DNA of 53,500 nt, from assembly GCA_003427395.1 (NCBI GenBank), contig BFEA01000322.1, positions 1,672,115 through 1,725,614 on the forward strand, written 5' to 3'. The notes under the pieces were generated by a model, which was not told where the DNA came from, ran no database searches, and was given only the letters and a program-made list of their open reading frames with translations. Within the stretch, counting starts at the first letter, position 1; each line of letters begins with the position of its first letter. Below, in pieces: positions 20,696 through 31,487 of this stretch. The stretch comes from Chara braunii (lineage: Eukaryota; Streptophyta; Charophyceae; Charales; Characeae). Made by a program: the position numbers and the translations under genes.

Positions 20696-22109
20696 CTCGA
20701 CCTACACAGAGAAAAACGCATTCGGATGTGCAACGTGGCACATTACGGGAGGCGAAAAAGGAGGGAGGGCCGAGGGGGACAAGGAGGAGAAAGGAGGGAG
20801 GAACATTAGGGGAGACAAGGAGGAAAGAGGAGGAGCGAGGTGGATGATGGGGATGAAAAGAAAAAAATGACGTGCCTCGACAGCAGGGGGGAGGAGGGAG
20901 GAGGAGAGAGGAGGGGCAGGAGGGGGAGAACTTCAAGAATCACACGATGAAAACAAAAGATTGCATGGGGAGGGAGGAGAGAGAGAGCGAGAGAGAGACG
21001 AGGAGGGAGGGAGGGGATGCGTTTGTGTGTTCTTTTTTTTCCTATTTCTGGTAATCTGGAATCGAACTTGGGTTTGTATTCCTTCTTTTTATTTTTTGTA
21101 AAGGGCGACGGCCTCGAGATATCATTGTCGAACTGACGGGCCCCACATAATTCAGAATTCTTCTTTCATTCATTTACTCTCTCTGCGTTCAAGCTCACGC
21201 GTGCATTTCAACAGTTCACGGGTGCACCGACTGAACTACGCCTGTCAGTTAGGTCTATATTTCAGCACATGAATGGAGACGAGGAGGGAGGAGGATGAGT
21301 AGGAGGGAGGATGATGATGAGCACAAGAGCAATAACAAAACAAAACATGCTCTGTTGTGCCATGTGCCACATGACGGGAGGCGAAAGCAGGAAGGAGGGA
21401 GGAGGCAGGAGGAGGGAAGCAGGGCGAGGGGAGAGGAGGAAGGAGGAGTGCAGGGCTGGATTGGGATGACGAGAAAAAATGAAAAAAAAATTGCGTGCCA
21501 CTGTGTCACATGGCATGATGCGTAGGAGGGATGAGGTAGGAGAGGGAGGAGGAAGACAAGCCAAGAAAGAGGGAGGAGGATGACGAGGACAAGACAAGAT
21601 GAAAAGACAACCGCATGCGGGTGCGCTACATGGCACGCGACAGGAGGAGAGAGGAGTGAGAGGAGGCAGGAGGAAGGAGGTGGGGGAGCAGGAAGGAGGA
21701 TGGGTAGGAGGGAGGATGATGATTAGGACGAGCAACAGAGGCATATGACGGGAAGCAAAAGGAGGAGCGGGGAGGAGGGAGGAGGAGGAAGGAGGCGAAA
21801 TGAGGAGGGAGGAGAACGAGTGGAGAGGAGGGAGGAGAAGGAAGGAGATGGGTAATGACAGCAAGGAAAAAGAGCGCCGTGCCACGACAGGACGAGAGCA
21901 GAGGTGGGAGGAGGATGGAGGAGGAGAAGGGGGAGGACGGCAAGAATCACATGCTGAAAAACAAGAATTGCATGGCATTTCCCATTCGAGGGGGAGGATG
22001 AGGAGGCTGCAGGGCAGAGATGGTGGGAGCGTCGAGGGAGTTGGGACCTGGGATCCTCGCAAAGAGGGAGAGCTGTGTATTGTGCAGCACTCGTGCGTGC
22101 TCTGGATGT

Positions 22110-22112
<3 letters not shown>
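20604..22112. repeat. Purine-rich degenerate repeat region
   Basis: From about 20740 to 22040 the + strand is dominated by GGAGG/GAGGAGGAA. A recurring block like TGGCACATGACGGGAGGCGAAA occurs near 20727, 21362, 21628 and 21736. It also has a GA tract at 20648-20692. Long open frames here are low-complexity artefacts. 21055-21250 is ordinary sequence with no recognised gene. Confidence 0.6.
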
Positions 22113-22155
<43 letters not shown>

Positions 22156-22315
22156 CCACTACACATTTGACATATCTGAAAATCGTAATGGTCCCGATGC
22201 ATTCAAATGGTTGGATCAATTTGAATGTATCTGACCTACGCAATCATCCAGAAGTGTGTGAAACGTTTTGTAGCTAAGTGAGGCACAAAGATGCGTGCAC
22301 TGTGATGACGGGACC

Positions 22316-22369
<54 letters not shown>
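22113..22369. repeat. Two (GA)n tracts
   Basis: GA repeats at 22113-22153 and 22318-22369, separated by unique sequence without a recognised gene. Confidence 0.95.
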
Positions 22370-22374
<5 letters not shown>

Positions 22375-22698
22375 ATGGGGAGTGAGATCACGGACGTTAA
22401 CATGACGGACATGTGCGTTTCTGTGGGACAATCCTTTTCGTTGTTCTTTTTTTTGTTGCTCTCTCTCTCTCTCTGTGGCTAATCTTGCCGCCATGGACCA
22501 ATTCTTTTTCTCAACGCTATCCATCCATGGGATCTGTGTTGGCCGGTAGTCTTTCTGCTCGGGAGAGAAAATGATGAGAAATAAAACAAATGTTTGTTTT
22601 CTGTGTTGTACATGATTATTTCTGTTCAATTTGGTTTCGACTCTAGATAGTGACTAACTATCATTTCTTGATGCGATCATCACATACAACTACAAATC

Positions 22699-22699
<1 letters not shown>

Positions 22700-22776
<77 letters not shown>

Positions 22777-22830
22777 TGCGCGCGCGCACACATAAATACC
22801 CTGGATTTATCAGGGGGAAGGGCGGGGGAG

Positions 22831-22899
<69 letters not shown>

Positions 22900-22902
22900 T
22901 GG

Positions 22903-22945
<43 letters not shown>
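22700..22945. repeat. (CT)n, (GA)n and (AC)n cluster
   Basis: CT at about 22700-22773, GA at about 22830-22896 and AC at about 22907-22945. CT followed by GA on one strand can pair as a long hairpin. Confidence 0.95.
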
Positions 22946-22948
<3 letters not shown>

Positions 22949-22979
22949 AAGAGAGAGAGAGCATGGATTAGAATTCCAT

Positions 22980-23795
22980 GCTGCTCATGTCAGTTCTGGA
23001 CTGTAAAACTGATTTGTGTCTTTCGAAATTGATAAGAAATGATTCTGTATGGCACGTGTTACTCATTTCAACAGAATTTATCCTCTTGCCATGTCTTTGC
23101 GTGCTTCCGCCCGCACTGGGAATGCTCGTTGGTTTTACTTCTGGTTGGCAAAGCCAAACCAAACAGGAGATTCTGGCTAATCTGAAAGTAAGGGGGAGAG
23201 GAGGGGTACGTTCAACTGGTTTGTTCGAGTGCAGGGATGAAAATGGAATCCAGCAAGTTGGATTGTACGTAGCTGGTCTTTCATGTGCGGCAAATCTTTC
23301 CATCTTACTTGCTATTGTACTTCGTCCAGGACTCGCTATGCTCAGCTGTGGCTGGTCAATCAGTTTTTGAACTTTTGTCTACTCACTTGCTTTGTGAGTA
23401 GGAAAAAGCTATTTTAGCAGCCTTTCATTGTCAGCTAGTGGCTTTCCCAGGCTGTAATCAGTTTTGGCTATTCATCACACTTGCCATTCAGCACTACCCC
23501 AGCTCTTCTGGTTGGCCAGTTATTCTAGTTAGCTATTCTTCTCTGGCTATGGATCCAGCTCACTTTGTAATCAGATATGTCTTAGTGCAGCTCATGACGG
23601 CCGTCTATTTGTCTCACCTGCTATCCTTGTGTCTTGTCTCTTGGCTTGCTTGATTGCTTGGTGGGCTCGTCTGTTCGTCACTGACGGTATTGCTGCTTGT
23701 CTGAGTATTTTGCTGTGAATCAACTCTGGGTTGTTAGCTAAACGCTTGAGGCTGTGCTTCTGATCCACTGGTGGTGTTACACTTGGAATGAGCAG
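22980..23795 (+). other. Region upstream of the lipase exon, probably intron or 5' gene sequence
   Basis: Non-repetitive sequence before the lipase exon. Short open frames (for example 22978-23370) show no recognised domain. A pyrimidine-rich stretch precedes the AG acceptor only weakly. Confidence 0.35.
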
Positions 23796-24221
23796 GATCC
23801 AGCCTTGGGCGTGCACGTTCATCGGGGAATTTATGAGGCAGCGCAGGGCTTGTTTAAGCAGCTCCTGCCTTTCATCACCGGGCACGTAAGATCTCATGGC
23901 GAGAACATGGCGCACATCAGGATGTGTGGGCACTCGCTTGGGGGTAGTCTTGCAGTGCTGTTGTCACTCATGTGTCATGCCCGTGGCATTGTCCCAAAGA
24001 ATGTGCTGCAGCCTGTCCACACGTTTGGTGCCCCAAGTATTATGTGTGGCGGGGATCATCTCCTCCGTAAATTGGGCCTTCCCCAAAATTTCATTTTGTC
24101 AGTCATGATGCATCGAGATATTGTGCCTCGCGCATTCGCGTGTGACTATCCCGATCAAGTCGCAGAATTCCTTCGGAGAATGAGCCCTTCCTTCAGGGGT
24201 CACCCCTGTCTTCTTCATCAG
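23796..24221 (+). CDS. Class 3 lipase exon, plastid lipase (PLIP)-like
   Basis: A 142-codon exon, open throughout, bounded by an AG acceptor (23794-23795) and a CAG|GTGAG donor (24222). It reads DPALGVHVHRGIYEAAQGLF, then MCGHSLGGSLAVLLSLM with the GxSxG nucleophile elbow, then VHTFGAPSIMCGGDHLL, MMHRDIVPRAFACDYPD (acid-residue region) and SFRGHPCL. These blocks match the alpha/beta-hydrolase core of plant class 3 lipases of the PLIP group, which hydrolyse acyl groups from glycerolipids, often in plastids. The exon with the preceding substrate-loop motif and the exon after HPCL were not found, so only the middle of the gene is recognised. Codon use looks ordinary and there are no stops. This is the only host gene I can support. 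Confidence 0.8.
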
Positions 24222-24335
24222 GTGAGACTGCACCCTTTCCCACCATTAAAAGTACAAACAAAAAAGAAAATGAATGTGTTATTTCACGCCTCCTCTTCAT
24301 CAGGTGAGCCTACAACCATTCCCGCCCTTACAACC
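24204..24335 (+). repeat. Duplicated splice-donor segment in the lipase gene
   Basis: CTTCATCAGGTGAG occurs at the exon end (about 24213) and again about 87 bases downstream (about 24300), with similar following sequence (CC[A/C]TTTCCCACCA against CCATTCCCGCCC). The second copy is a possible alternative 5' splice site. Confidence 0.5.
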
Positions 24336-24659
24336 ATGAAAAACAAACAAAGCATACTTGCGGCGCATCACGTGACCGCCAGTCGCGCACACATACCGTA
24401 CTGCGCATTGTGCATGTGGCGTGCGATGTGGTGTGCCACATCGGCTAAAATCGTGGTCACCCGAAAAAACAAGCTGGGGGGAGGCTGAATAGAGGTTCCC
24501 CTGCCCCGCAGAAATTGAGGAAATGGCCGAGCAAAATTTTTCAGTGGGTGCGCCCTAGGCCCACAATTGCTTTGGTGCTGGTGAACTCAAATGGAACGTA
24601 AAACTTGTGAAGGTTCGCAGCGTGCCTTCCAGAGGTCGGATAACACCTCCAGGAGCCCT
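24336..24659. other. Unassigned, presumed lipase intron or flank
   Basis: No open frame with a recognised motif; the following lipase exon could not be found here. Confidence 0.35.
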
Positions 24660-24793
24660 CGGCATGACTGTATCCAGCCAAAACGGACTTCTGTACGTTT
24701 GAGCACACTTCCCTTGGGCCCCCCACTGAAGTTCACGACCTTCGATGGGGAACGCACAGAAGTCCATTTTCAGGCCGGATACAGTCATGATGA
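24660..24793. repeat. Imperfect inverted repeat (foldback)
   Basis: 24663-24700 pairs with 24751-24789: both read CATGACTGTATCC then GGACTTCTGT in opposite orientation, with a 3-base indel and a few mismatches. The spacer is about 50 bases. It could be a MITE remnant or a transcript hairpin. Confidence 0.6.
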
Positions 24794-24836
24794 GGGTGCT
24801 CTCTGCGCACAAATGGGGCCCGTTTTGTAACCAATG

Positions 24837-25583
24837 TTACGATCCTGGCACAATGAATTGCAAAATTCACAAGAAAGCACAATGCTGTCCAATTGCAAAA
24901 GAAATGAATGAACTTGAGAGGAGGGAGAGAGAAAGAAGAACAAGAAGATGAAAGAAGAAGAAGAAGAAGAAGAAGATGTACACCAAATGACCAATGATAA
25001 TCCCCCCTTCTTCGCCAACCACACTCCTTTTCTCCTCCCCTCTTATTCAATAATAAACAAACATAATAATGATTAATTGCAGAACCAGAATCAATGTCTG
25101 AATCCCACTTCTACTGCTTGGCATCACAAGAGGTCCACCATAGCCATGAGCTCCATCTTCTTCCTCCTCAACCAGGCCGAGGCTATGGCGGACTACTAAG
25201 TTCCTAGCCCTGGTGTGCAAAAGACAACACAAAGCAGCTATGTCCGCTGCTGCTCAGGCCACGATGCCCGACTCTGCCTTGAAGCCTTCTTGGTGTGCCG
25301 CAACCCTCACTGCGGCCTTCCAGAGGCAGCGAGGTGGTGAAGATGACGTCTACCATAGCCAGGTAGGTATGTCACCACTCTTCTCCTCAGTCCCCTTCTT
25401 CCCCCTCCTCCTGCCGGTTGAGTTTCATCATAGCTGAGGTGGAAGCTCCCGGCCTTCTTCCTCCTCCCAGCGGTGCTTCTACCTGTGCCCCTCTTTCTTC
25501 AGTGCCCAGGCTGCTAGCACTTGCTCAAGCAGCATGTCGCCCATACTTGCATACTGCAAATGCGGTAGAGCCTCTACCTGAAG
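24837..25583 (-). repeat. E 3' LTR, outer part
   Basis: The + strand begins TGTTACGATCCTGGCAC. In element orientation it ends GGATCGTAACA. It continues past the D insertion at 36113-36679. The pieces sum to about 1314 bp. Assigned by TG..CA ends and polypurine tract position, because no second LTR copy is available for comparison. Confidence 0.6.
25579..25583. repeat. Target-site duplication of D, left copy
   Basis: TGAAG before the left LTR of D, repeated exactly at 36108-36112. Confidence 0.88.
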
Positions 25584-25893
25584 TGTAGCGGACCTCTGGT
25601 TGGCCTGTGAGACCAGCCCCTTGGCCTGTTCTCACAGGCATGTGTTGTATTCGGGGTAGTCCTGTCCAGGCGGGTACCTCTGTCGGTACCAGCAAGTCCA
25701 GTCCAGGCCAGTCAGTCCGCTGAGGTATACCCCAGCCAGAGTCTGTATTTCGGATCATTCTGCATTCGCACAGTTTTGGAGTACGTGCGTTGGAGTCTCG
25801 CGTGGGAGCTGCGCTGTGCCATCTTGCTCCACTCTCATCCTCCATCTCCATCTCTATCCCAGGTGGAGCACCACACCTGGTGGGTCCGCCACA
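25584..25893 (+). repeat. D 5' LTR
   Basis: 310 bp from TGTAGCGGACC to GGTCCGCCACA, so the ends form an 11-base inverted repeat with one mismatch. It matches 35793-36107 and, inverted, 8549-8872. It contains GTCCAGTCCAGG-type short repeats. Confidence 0.92.
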
Positions 25894-25894
25894 C

Positions 25895-25906
25895 TGGTAT
25901 CGGAGC
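25895..25906 (+). promoter_or_regulatory. D primer binding site
   Basis: TGGTATCGGAGC, 11 of 12 matching the initiator-Met tRNA type site, one base after the LTR. Confidence 0.88.
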
Positions 25907-26260
25907 GGGAACGTTCCCCGCTCCCACCCACCACACCGCACAGCAGGGAAAAAAGCAAAACCCGACGGTGGGGTTTTTGGCTGTTTTTCGGCTGTTCGCA
26001 GCGGGAAACAGCGGGAGAAAGGTGATGCGATGTGCAGCAGCAAAGGTGTGCCACGTGGCGAGAAAGAGAAGCGGCATCACGACGCGTGCGCCAAGGCCAA
26101 GGCCGCCGCACACGCACGTGCCACGTGCCCCGCTGCCCCGCCCCGCTGCCGGATTGTTTGTTATCAAGATCCGGGATGCTGCAGCTGATAGGGTTTGAAC
26201 CTGGGCAGCTGCTGGCCGTGCGTGTGCGCAGCCACCTCTATAACACATTAGCCACAGTGT
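25907..26260 (+). other. D leader, GC-rich first part
   Basis: Starts with the near-palindrome GCGGGAACGTTCCCCGC. No gene was recognised. Several CACGTG-containing words occur (for example near 26048 and 26117). Confidence 0.4.
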
Positions 26261-26417
26261 GTGCATGGGCTGGTAAGGCGGCATGCCGGTGTTGAAGACG
26301 TGCCTTGCCAGCTATTTACCGCCTGTCTCTTATACACATCTAGATGTGTATAAGAGACAGGTGCATGGGCTGGTAAGGCGGCATGCCGGTGTTGAAGACG
26401 TGCCTTGCCAGCTATTT
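26261..26417. other. Assembly artefact: Tn5/Nextera junction adapter between duplicated 57-mers
   Basis: 26323-26360 is CTGTCTCTTATACACATCT followed at once by its reverse complement, exactly the mate-pair circularisation junction made from two Tn5 mosaic ends. The 57 bases before it (26261-26317) are repeated exactly after it (26361-26417). A C-run follows (about 26418-26435). This is library sequence, not biology; it yields the known contaminant peptide VSYTHLDVYKRQ when translated. Confidence 0.97.
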
Positions 26418-26435
26418 CCCCCCCCCCCCCCCCCC

Positions 26436-28527
26436 GGTCGGTGGGGAGACACCGTGGCTGCTGCTGCCTGTGCCCGTGGCCATCTGCAGTGCCACGTGGC
26501 AGGCTGCTGTGGACCGTGAAGACCCCCCTGATCAGGGGCTGCTTTACAGTGGTGAGGGTCTGCTTACACAGCACACCCTGGATCTGCAGTGCTGCTGCTA
26601 GGGGCTGATCAAGATCTCAGCCGCTTCCCTCCTCCAGTTGGCTTGCTGCAGTGAAGGCCAAGACCCTTCTGGTCTTGGTATACCTTGTGCCCTTGGAGAC
26701 ACCAAGGGCCAGTTATCATCTCTCTCTTCACTCTCCCTACTAATCCACTTTCTCTACCTTTTCTCTCTCCTCTTACTCAACCCCTCTACTTCTTCCTCAT
26801 CTACCTCACTCACTTCCTTCTAATCACTCTCACTACTCATACCCCTCTCCCCACCCCACCTTTTCTCCCACCACTCACTATTTTACTCTATTTTATTCAT
26901 TTATTTTATTTTATTTCTCCTCTTTTCTCTTTGCTTCTTGATCCCTCTTCACCCTTCCCATCCCTTTCTCTCCCATTCTCTCACCCTCCTCTCCCCCAAC
27001 TACAACCCCATCACTTCCCCCATCTCCCCCTTCACTCTTTTTCTCTCTCACCTATTTCTCTCTTTTCTCCTTCACTTTTTCATCCCCCCTTCCCCCCAAC
27101 TTCGAAATTTTTCTGTTTTTCTTCTTTTTATTGTCCTTTTGATTTATATTTCCTCTTTTTTCCAAAAATTTGAATTGTCTTATTCCCCACCTTTTTTTTT
27201 TTCTAATTTATTTTATTTTTATTTTTATTTATTCTGAAAATTCAAATGTTTTTGGGGCACCCTTAAAATCTGATTAGGAGTTGGTAATTCTTGCTTTCGG
27301 CACACATTTTGACCGATTCGGGGTAACGAAGTGCTGTCGAAATTTTCTCATTTTACTTGGCCTTTCTTCTTGACGGCACACTTCGACCCCATGGGGGTAA
27401 CGAAATGTTGCCGAAAATTTTGAAAAATCCAACACTTGATTTTTCTTCACCTCATTTACTTATTTATTTATTTCTCTATTTCTTTATTATTTCTTTATTT
27501 ATTTATTTATTTTAATTTTAATTTGCGGCATTTTGAAACCTAGTGCAGGATACGTTCCCAGTACTATTGGGTTTTGTTTATGTGTATCCGGAACTCGACA
27601 AAAAAAACACATTGCGCGTGAAATCAATGAAAGTGGGAAGCTGAAAGATCACTGTGGAAAAAGAAAGGCAGTGATCTTACGTTCTGTGCTTCGCACCATA
27701 ACGCGACCTCTTGGAAGTGAGTGCTTATTTTGGCCTCTCCTTTCCCTTGGCACATTCTTGACCCCATTGGGGGTAGGGAAATGTTGCCAGAAATTCTGAA
27801 AAAATCTAGGTTACCAATGGTCCGGGGGCCGGTCGTCTCCCTCGGACATCTCCCCATACGTTCGGTACCCCCGTCGTCCAGAAAAACAAATTATTTTTTT
27901 TTCGAAAAAAATATATATATTTTTTTTTCGGTTTTTTATTTTTAACTCATGATTGGCTGCGAATTTGAACATGACTCCAAGGCAAAAGTTGCTTGTGTTG
28001 TTATGTTACATAACATATATTTTTTTTCAGATTTTTCTGAGATGTTTTTTTTTTTTTTTTTTTTTGTGCTAGGTCGAACGTACCCTGTCCGGTCGGACAT
28101 CCCGGACGGTCAGGGGGGTCCCGGACGTCCGATCCAACAAACTAGGAAAAAATATAAATATTATTTCTCTTCACATTTTGTTTTTTTATTTTTTTAATTA
28201 TTTTTATTATTTGTTTATTTTTCTCTTCCCCTCCACTTCCATGGTTGCTATTCTCTTTTCTTGATTAGGTCATCGATACCCTACCCTAACCACTCAAACC
28301 CCGGTTAGGGTTTTCTTATGGTTTTTCTAGGGTTCAGGGTTCTCCTAATGCCCCTACTTCCCCTTTCCATTCGGGCACCTTGGACCCGAGCCACCCTTCC
28401 CCCTTTGCGGGCGCCCGCGCTCGACTCACTAGCGTCGCCCGTCGTTTTTTTATCGCGGACCCCCCCCTACGCCCTCCGCTTACGCGGACCTCCTCTGGCC
28501 CTCTCCAGCTCGGCCCGTCACCTTCCC
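26436..28527 (+). other. D leader, pyrimidine-rich and AT-rich parts
   Basis: 26700-27190 is almost pure C/T on the + strand; its long open frame (Pro/Ser/Leu) is a composition artefact. 27240-27800 carries three copies of a degenerate ~50-bp repeat built on GGCACACTTCGACCCCATGG and GGGTAACGAAATGTTGCCGA (27298, 27374, 27745). 27890-28220 is A/T-rich with a GC palindromic patch at 28085-28135. CCCTAACC and GGTTAGGG at 28286-28313 are an inverted pair. No gene was recognised before the gag start. Confidence 0.5.
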
Positions 28528-30532
28528 ATGGCCGACGATGTGTCACGAGCTGCCGACGCGGCGAAGACCTTGGCACCGGGCTCCATACTCGTGCTGGCGG
28601 ACCAGGGCCATCAGCCCCAGGGGGATCTACACACCCTCCTCACCTCCCTCCTTGCACCCTTACAAGCGCAGGTGGCGACACTTGCTGTTGGCCTGAGGCA
28701 ACTTCAGGACGCTGGCCGTCCTTCCTCTCCCCACTCTCTCTTTTCCCTTGGCTCCCAGTTTGGGTCCCCCGTCCTCCTACATGGTGGCCACGACGGAGCT
28801 TCCTCCTCCACTGCTCCCGACCCGACCATCGTGGTGACCGTCCACGCTCCTAGCGCGACGCCCGCCACGGGCCAGGCATTCCCTCACCCTACAGGTGCAC
28901 CCGCCCAGATTCCGGTCACTACAGCCACGGGACCACAACCCTCTGCCGCAGTCTCAGCTTTTTCGGGTGCCCCGCTTCTCCCTCCCCACAACGCCACCTG
29001 GCTCTCCCCCTCATGGGATGTTCCGCGCCGCTCGTGCGTCTACTTCCCCCACTCTTCCTCCTACTACTCTCTCGATCTATGTCCGCCGTCTTGTGGCCGA
29101 GCTTGCCCAGATCCGCGCCGACCGCCCCCTTTTACACCTTCAGCCACCCTTACCATCACAGTTGGCTGCTCGTTCGGGCACACCCCCTTCTTCCTCTACT
29201 CTTCCATCCATGCAGGCTCGCTTCCCCCGCCCTGTACCCCCTCCACCCCCGTCCTACCTCCTTCCTACTCCCTCGGTTGCTGCGACCTATTCTACCACAG
29301 CTCCCTCGCAGCCTGCCGTTGTTGGCCCCGCTGCTCCACCATGCGGCCCGGGCGTACAGTCAGTTGCACCCCCTTCTCCAGGACCTGCGCCGACTTACTC
29401 GGTCGTAAGGCCGACCTCTGCTCCTCGATCTCCTCGCCGCCAAAACGGTGGCGCACCACTCGTCCGCTTGACGGACATTGCCTTGTATGACACTACAAGG
29501 ATATGCGTGTCTGGGTGGCTGCAGTCTGCCACCCGCACGCTCCAGCTCATAGGCATCCCACCCGACACGTGGGTGGCTCACCTCTCCACACGCCTGCGCG
29601 GCGGTCCTTTCGACGCCTGGGAGGATTTCTACACTCACTCCCTTCGTGAGGGCCGGACCCCGACCTTCATGGATTTTCAGGTGTTCCTCGAGGATCGCTT
29701 CGGAGCCCGATACGACGTGACTAACGCCTTCGAGCGTGTCGTCACTACACGCAGGTCCGGCTCTGGTGGCGCTGCTGGCCTGGACCACCACATCCAGGTC
29801 TTTCAGGACGCCCACCTCATTTGTGATGTGACGTTCCTCCTCGAGGCTGCCCTTATTTATCGCTTCTTGGCCAGCCTTCCCCTTGAGTATCGCTCCGAGT
29901 TATGGCGGGATGACTTCACATCGGCCTCGCAGGCCTACGAGGCCGTCAAGGCTCATGAGCGGATGCGGGCCCGTCTTCACCCCGCTTCCTCCTCCCAGCC
30001 CCAGCGTACTGGCTACGCTCCCTCCTCCTCTTACGACACTTCCCAGCACCGTTCTCCTTTCCACGGTCGTCCCCGACATTTCGCGCAGCAGGGCCGCCAC
30101 TTCTCGCGCCGCTTCAAAGCGCTAGAGTATGGTGAGCAGGACGTTGTTGCCCCGCTGTCGCCTGAGGGTGACCATAGCGACGACCTCGACCTCTGCGAGG
30201 CTGTCCACTACCATCTGGAGGACTCTACCCTCCCTATACCCGAGCGCCTCCAGCTCGCCCTCTCCACCCTCTCCCGGGCACGCAGCCGCTTTGGTCACGC
30301 TGGCGAGTCGCCCCCCGAGGTCCCTCAGCAGGACCTCCCTCAGGGCTTTGTCCCTCCTAGCGGTGTCCTTTCCACTGAGGAGTGCACGACCATTTGGGGC
30401 CGGCGTGGGTGTTTGCGCTGCCGCCAGTACGGTCATACCTCATCGCGGAGCCCTTACACCGCCGCCCTCGACCACCACTACGCTGAGCTCTTTCGCCAGC
30501 GTCGTGCTCAGTCGCCCCGTGGCGCCTCCTAG
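28528..30532 (+). pseudogene. gag: D gag, frameshifted
   Basis: Likely start is ATG 28528 (CCCATGGCC), giving MADDVSRAADAAKTLAPGSI and a Leu-rich coiled-coil-like LLTSLLAPLQAQVATLAVGL. A Pro/Ser-rich linker crosses a frameshift somewhere in 28900-29490. The gag domain is in the second frame: IALYDTTRICVSGWLQSATR, PFDAWEDFYTHS, FQVFLEDRFGARYDV, EAALIYRFLASLP. The end has CLRCRQYGHTSSRSPY, a zinc knuckle whose last Cys is lost. Stop at 30530-30532. Gag would form the particle; this copy cannot be translated whole. Confidence 0.85.
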
Positions 30533-31487
30533 CCACGACGCAGTGTACACATGCGCCCTCCTCAGTGTCGGCTTCCCGATATCTCCATCGCGGTTTGCCC
30601 CTCTCGCTATTGGAGTTGAGGTATCGCAGGACCCGATAGAGTGTACTCAGCCCTTTGTCGCATCACCGTTTACGCCTCCGCATACCATTGTCTCCCCTCC
30701 TACCTCTCCGTGACTACCGACGCGTCGAGCCACTCGCGCAGCCCGTTGCAGCGAGCAGCTTGCGACTCGCGAGGATGTTGTGTCCTCCCTTCTGGACTTG
30801 ACCATGCTCCAGGCTCGTCAGGAGCGACTCACCCTCCATGTCGATGCACTGTGTCCCCTTCTCGCCATCCTCTCTGACTCTGATCGCACCCTCCCGATCA
30901 TTCCAGTACGACTGGGGACCTCCACGAGGGTGTACCCAACGCTGTGGGATTCAGGTTCTCAGGGTGACTTCATTCACCCACGTGTGGTGAAAGAAGCCCG
31001 CTTACCCACGACAGGGTCTCAGACTCCCCTCTCCGTCATCCTAGGGGATGACAAAACCCAGCGCTTCTTCGATCAGACAGTGACCGACTCCATTCTCGGT
31101 ACTCCGTGGTCTCGTCGGCTTCACAGCACCGAGGCCGATTGGGCGACCAACACTCTCGTTCTCAGAACGAAGTGTGGACAAACATATCGCGTACCTTTTA
31201 TAGGTACCATTGCGACACCACGCCTCGATCCTCCTTCCCCAGAGCCTTCCGTGCCCACACTATCTCCTACTATCACCGTCACCTCGCCTCGGCAGTTCAC
31301 CCACTTCATCCGACAGGACGACGTCACCTTTTTTACGGTGAACATTACGGATCTCTTGTACTATGATCCACCCTGTCCAGACGCCGAGCTCATCTCTCTG
31401 GAGCCAGATCCTCCCCCTATCTCTATGGCTCCCATCTTTACTTCCCTCCCTCCACCGTCCGTCGAGTCCACCCCGTCGTCGCGCTGA
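30533..31487 (+). pseudogene. D aspartic protease region
   Basis: The frame at 30780-31487 contains VYPTLWDSGSQGDFIHPRVV, with the catalytic D-S-G, and DSILGTPWSRRL, the C-terminal protease mark. Between them the spacing is shorter than in E2. The start of the domain is separated from gag by stops at 30533-30780. Confidence 0.8.

Noticed and set aside
21030-21080. GGAATCGAACTTGGGTTTG as a tRNA T-arm on the minus strand
   Set aside because: No matching acceptor, D or anticodon arm could be built around it.
22650-23006. Frames with long Leu-Ser, Arg-Glu and Thr-His runs
   Set aside because: Direct translations of CT, GA and AC microsatellites.
26283-26574. Open frames containing VSYTHLDVYKRQ
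   Set aside because: The peptide is the translation of the Tn5/Nextera junction adapter, a known database contaminant.
26685-27173. Long plus-strand open frame rich in Pro, Ser and Leu
   Set aside because: The DNA is almost only C and T, which rarely forms stop codons on that strand; no domain, start context or homologous pattern was seen.
28270-28320. Telomere-like CCCTAACC and GGTTAGGGTTTT
   Set aside because: Only one unit each way and not an array; it lies inside the leader of element D.
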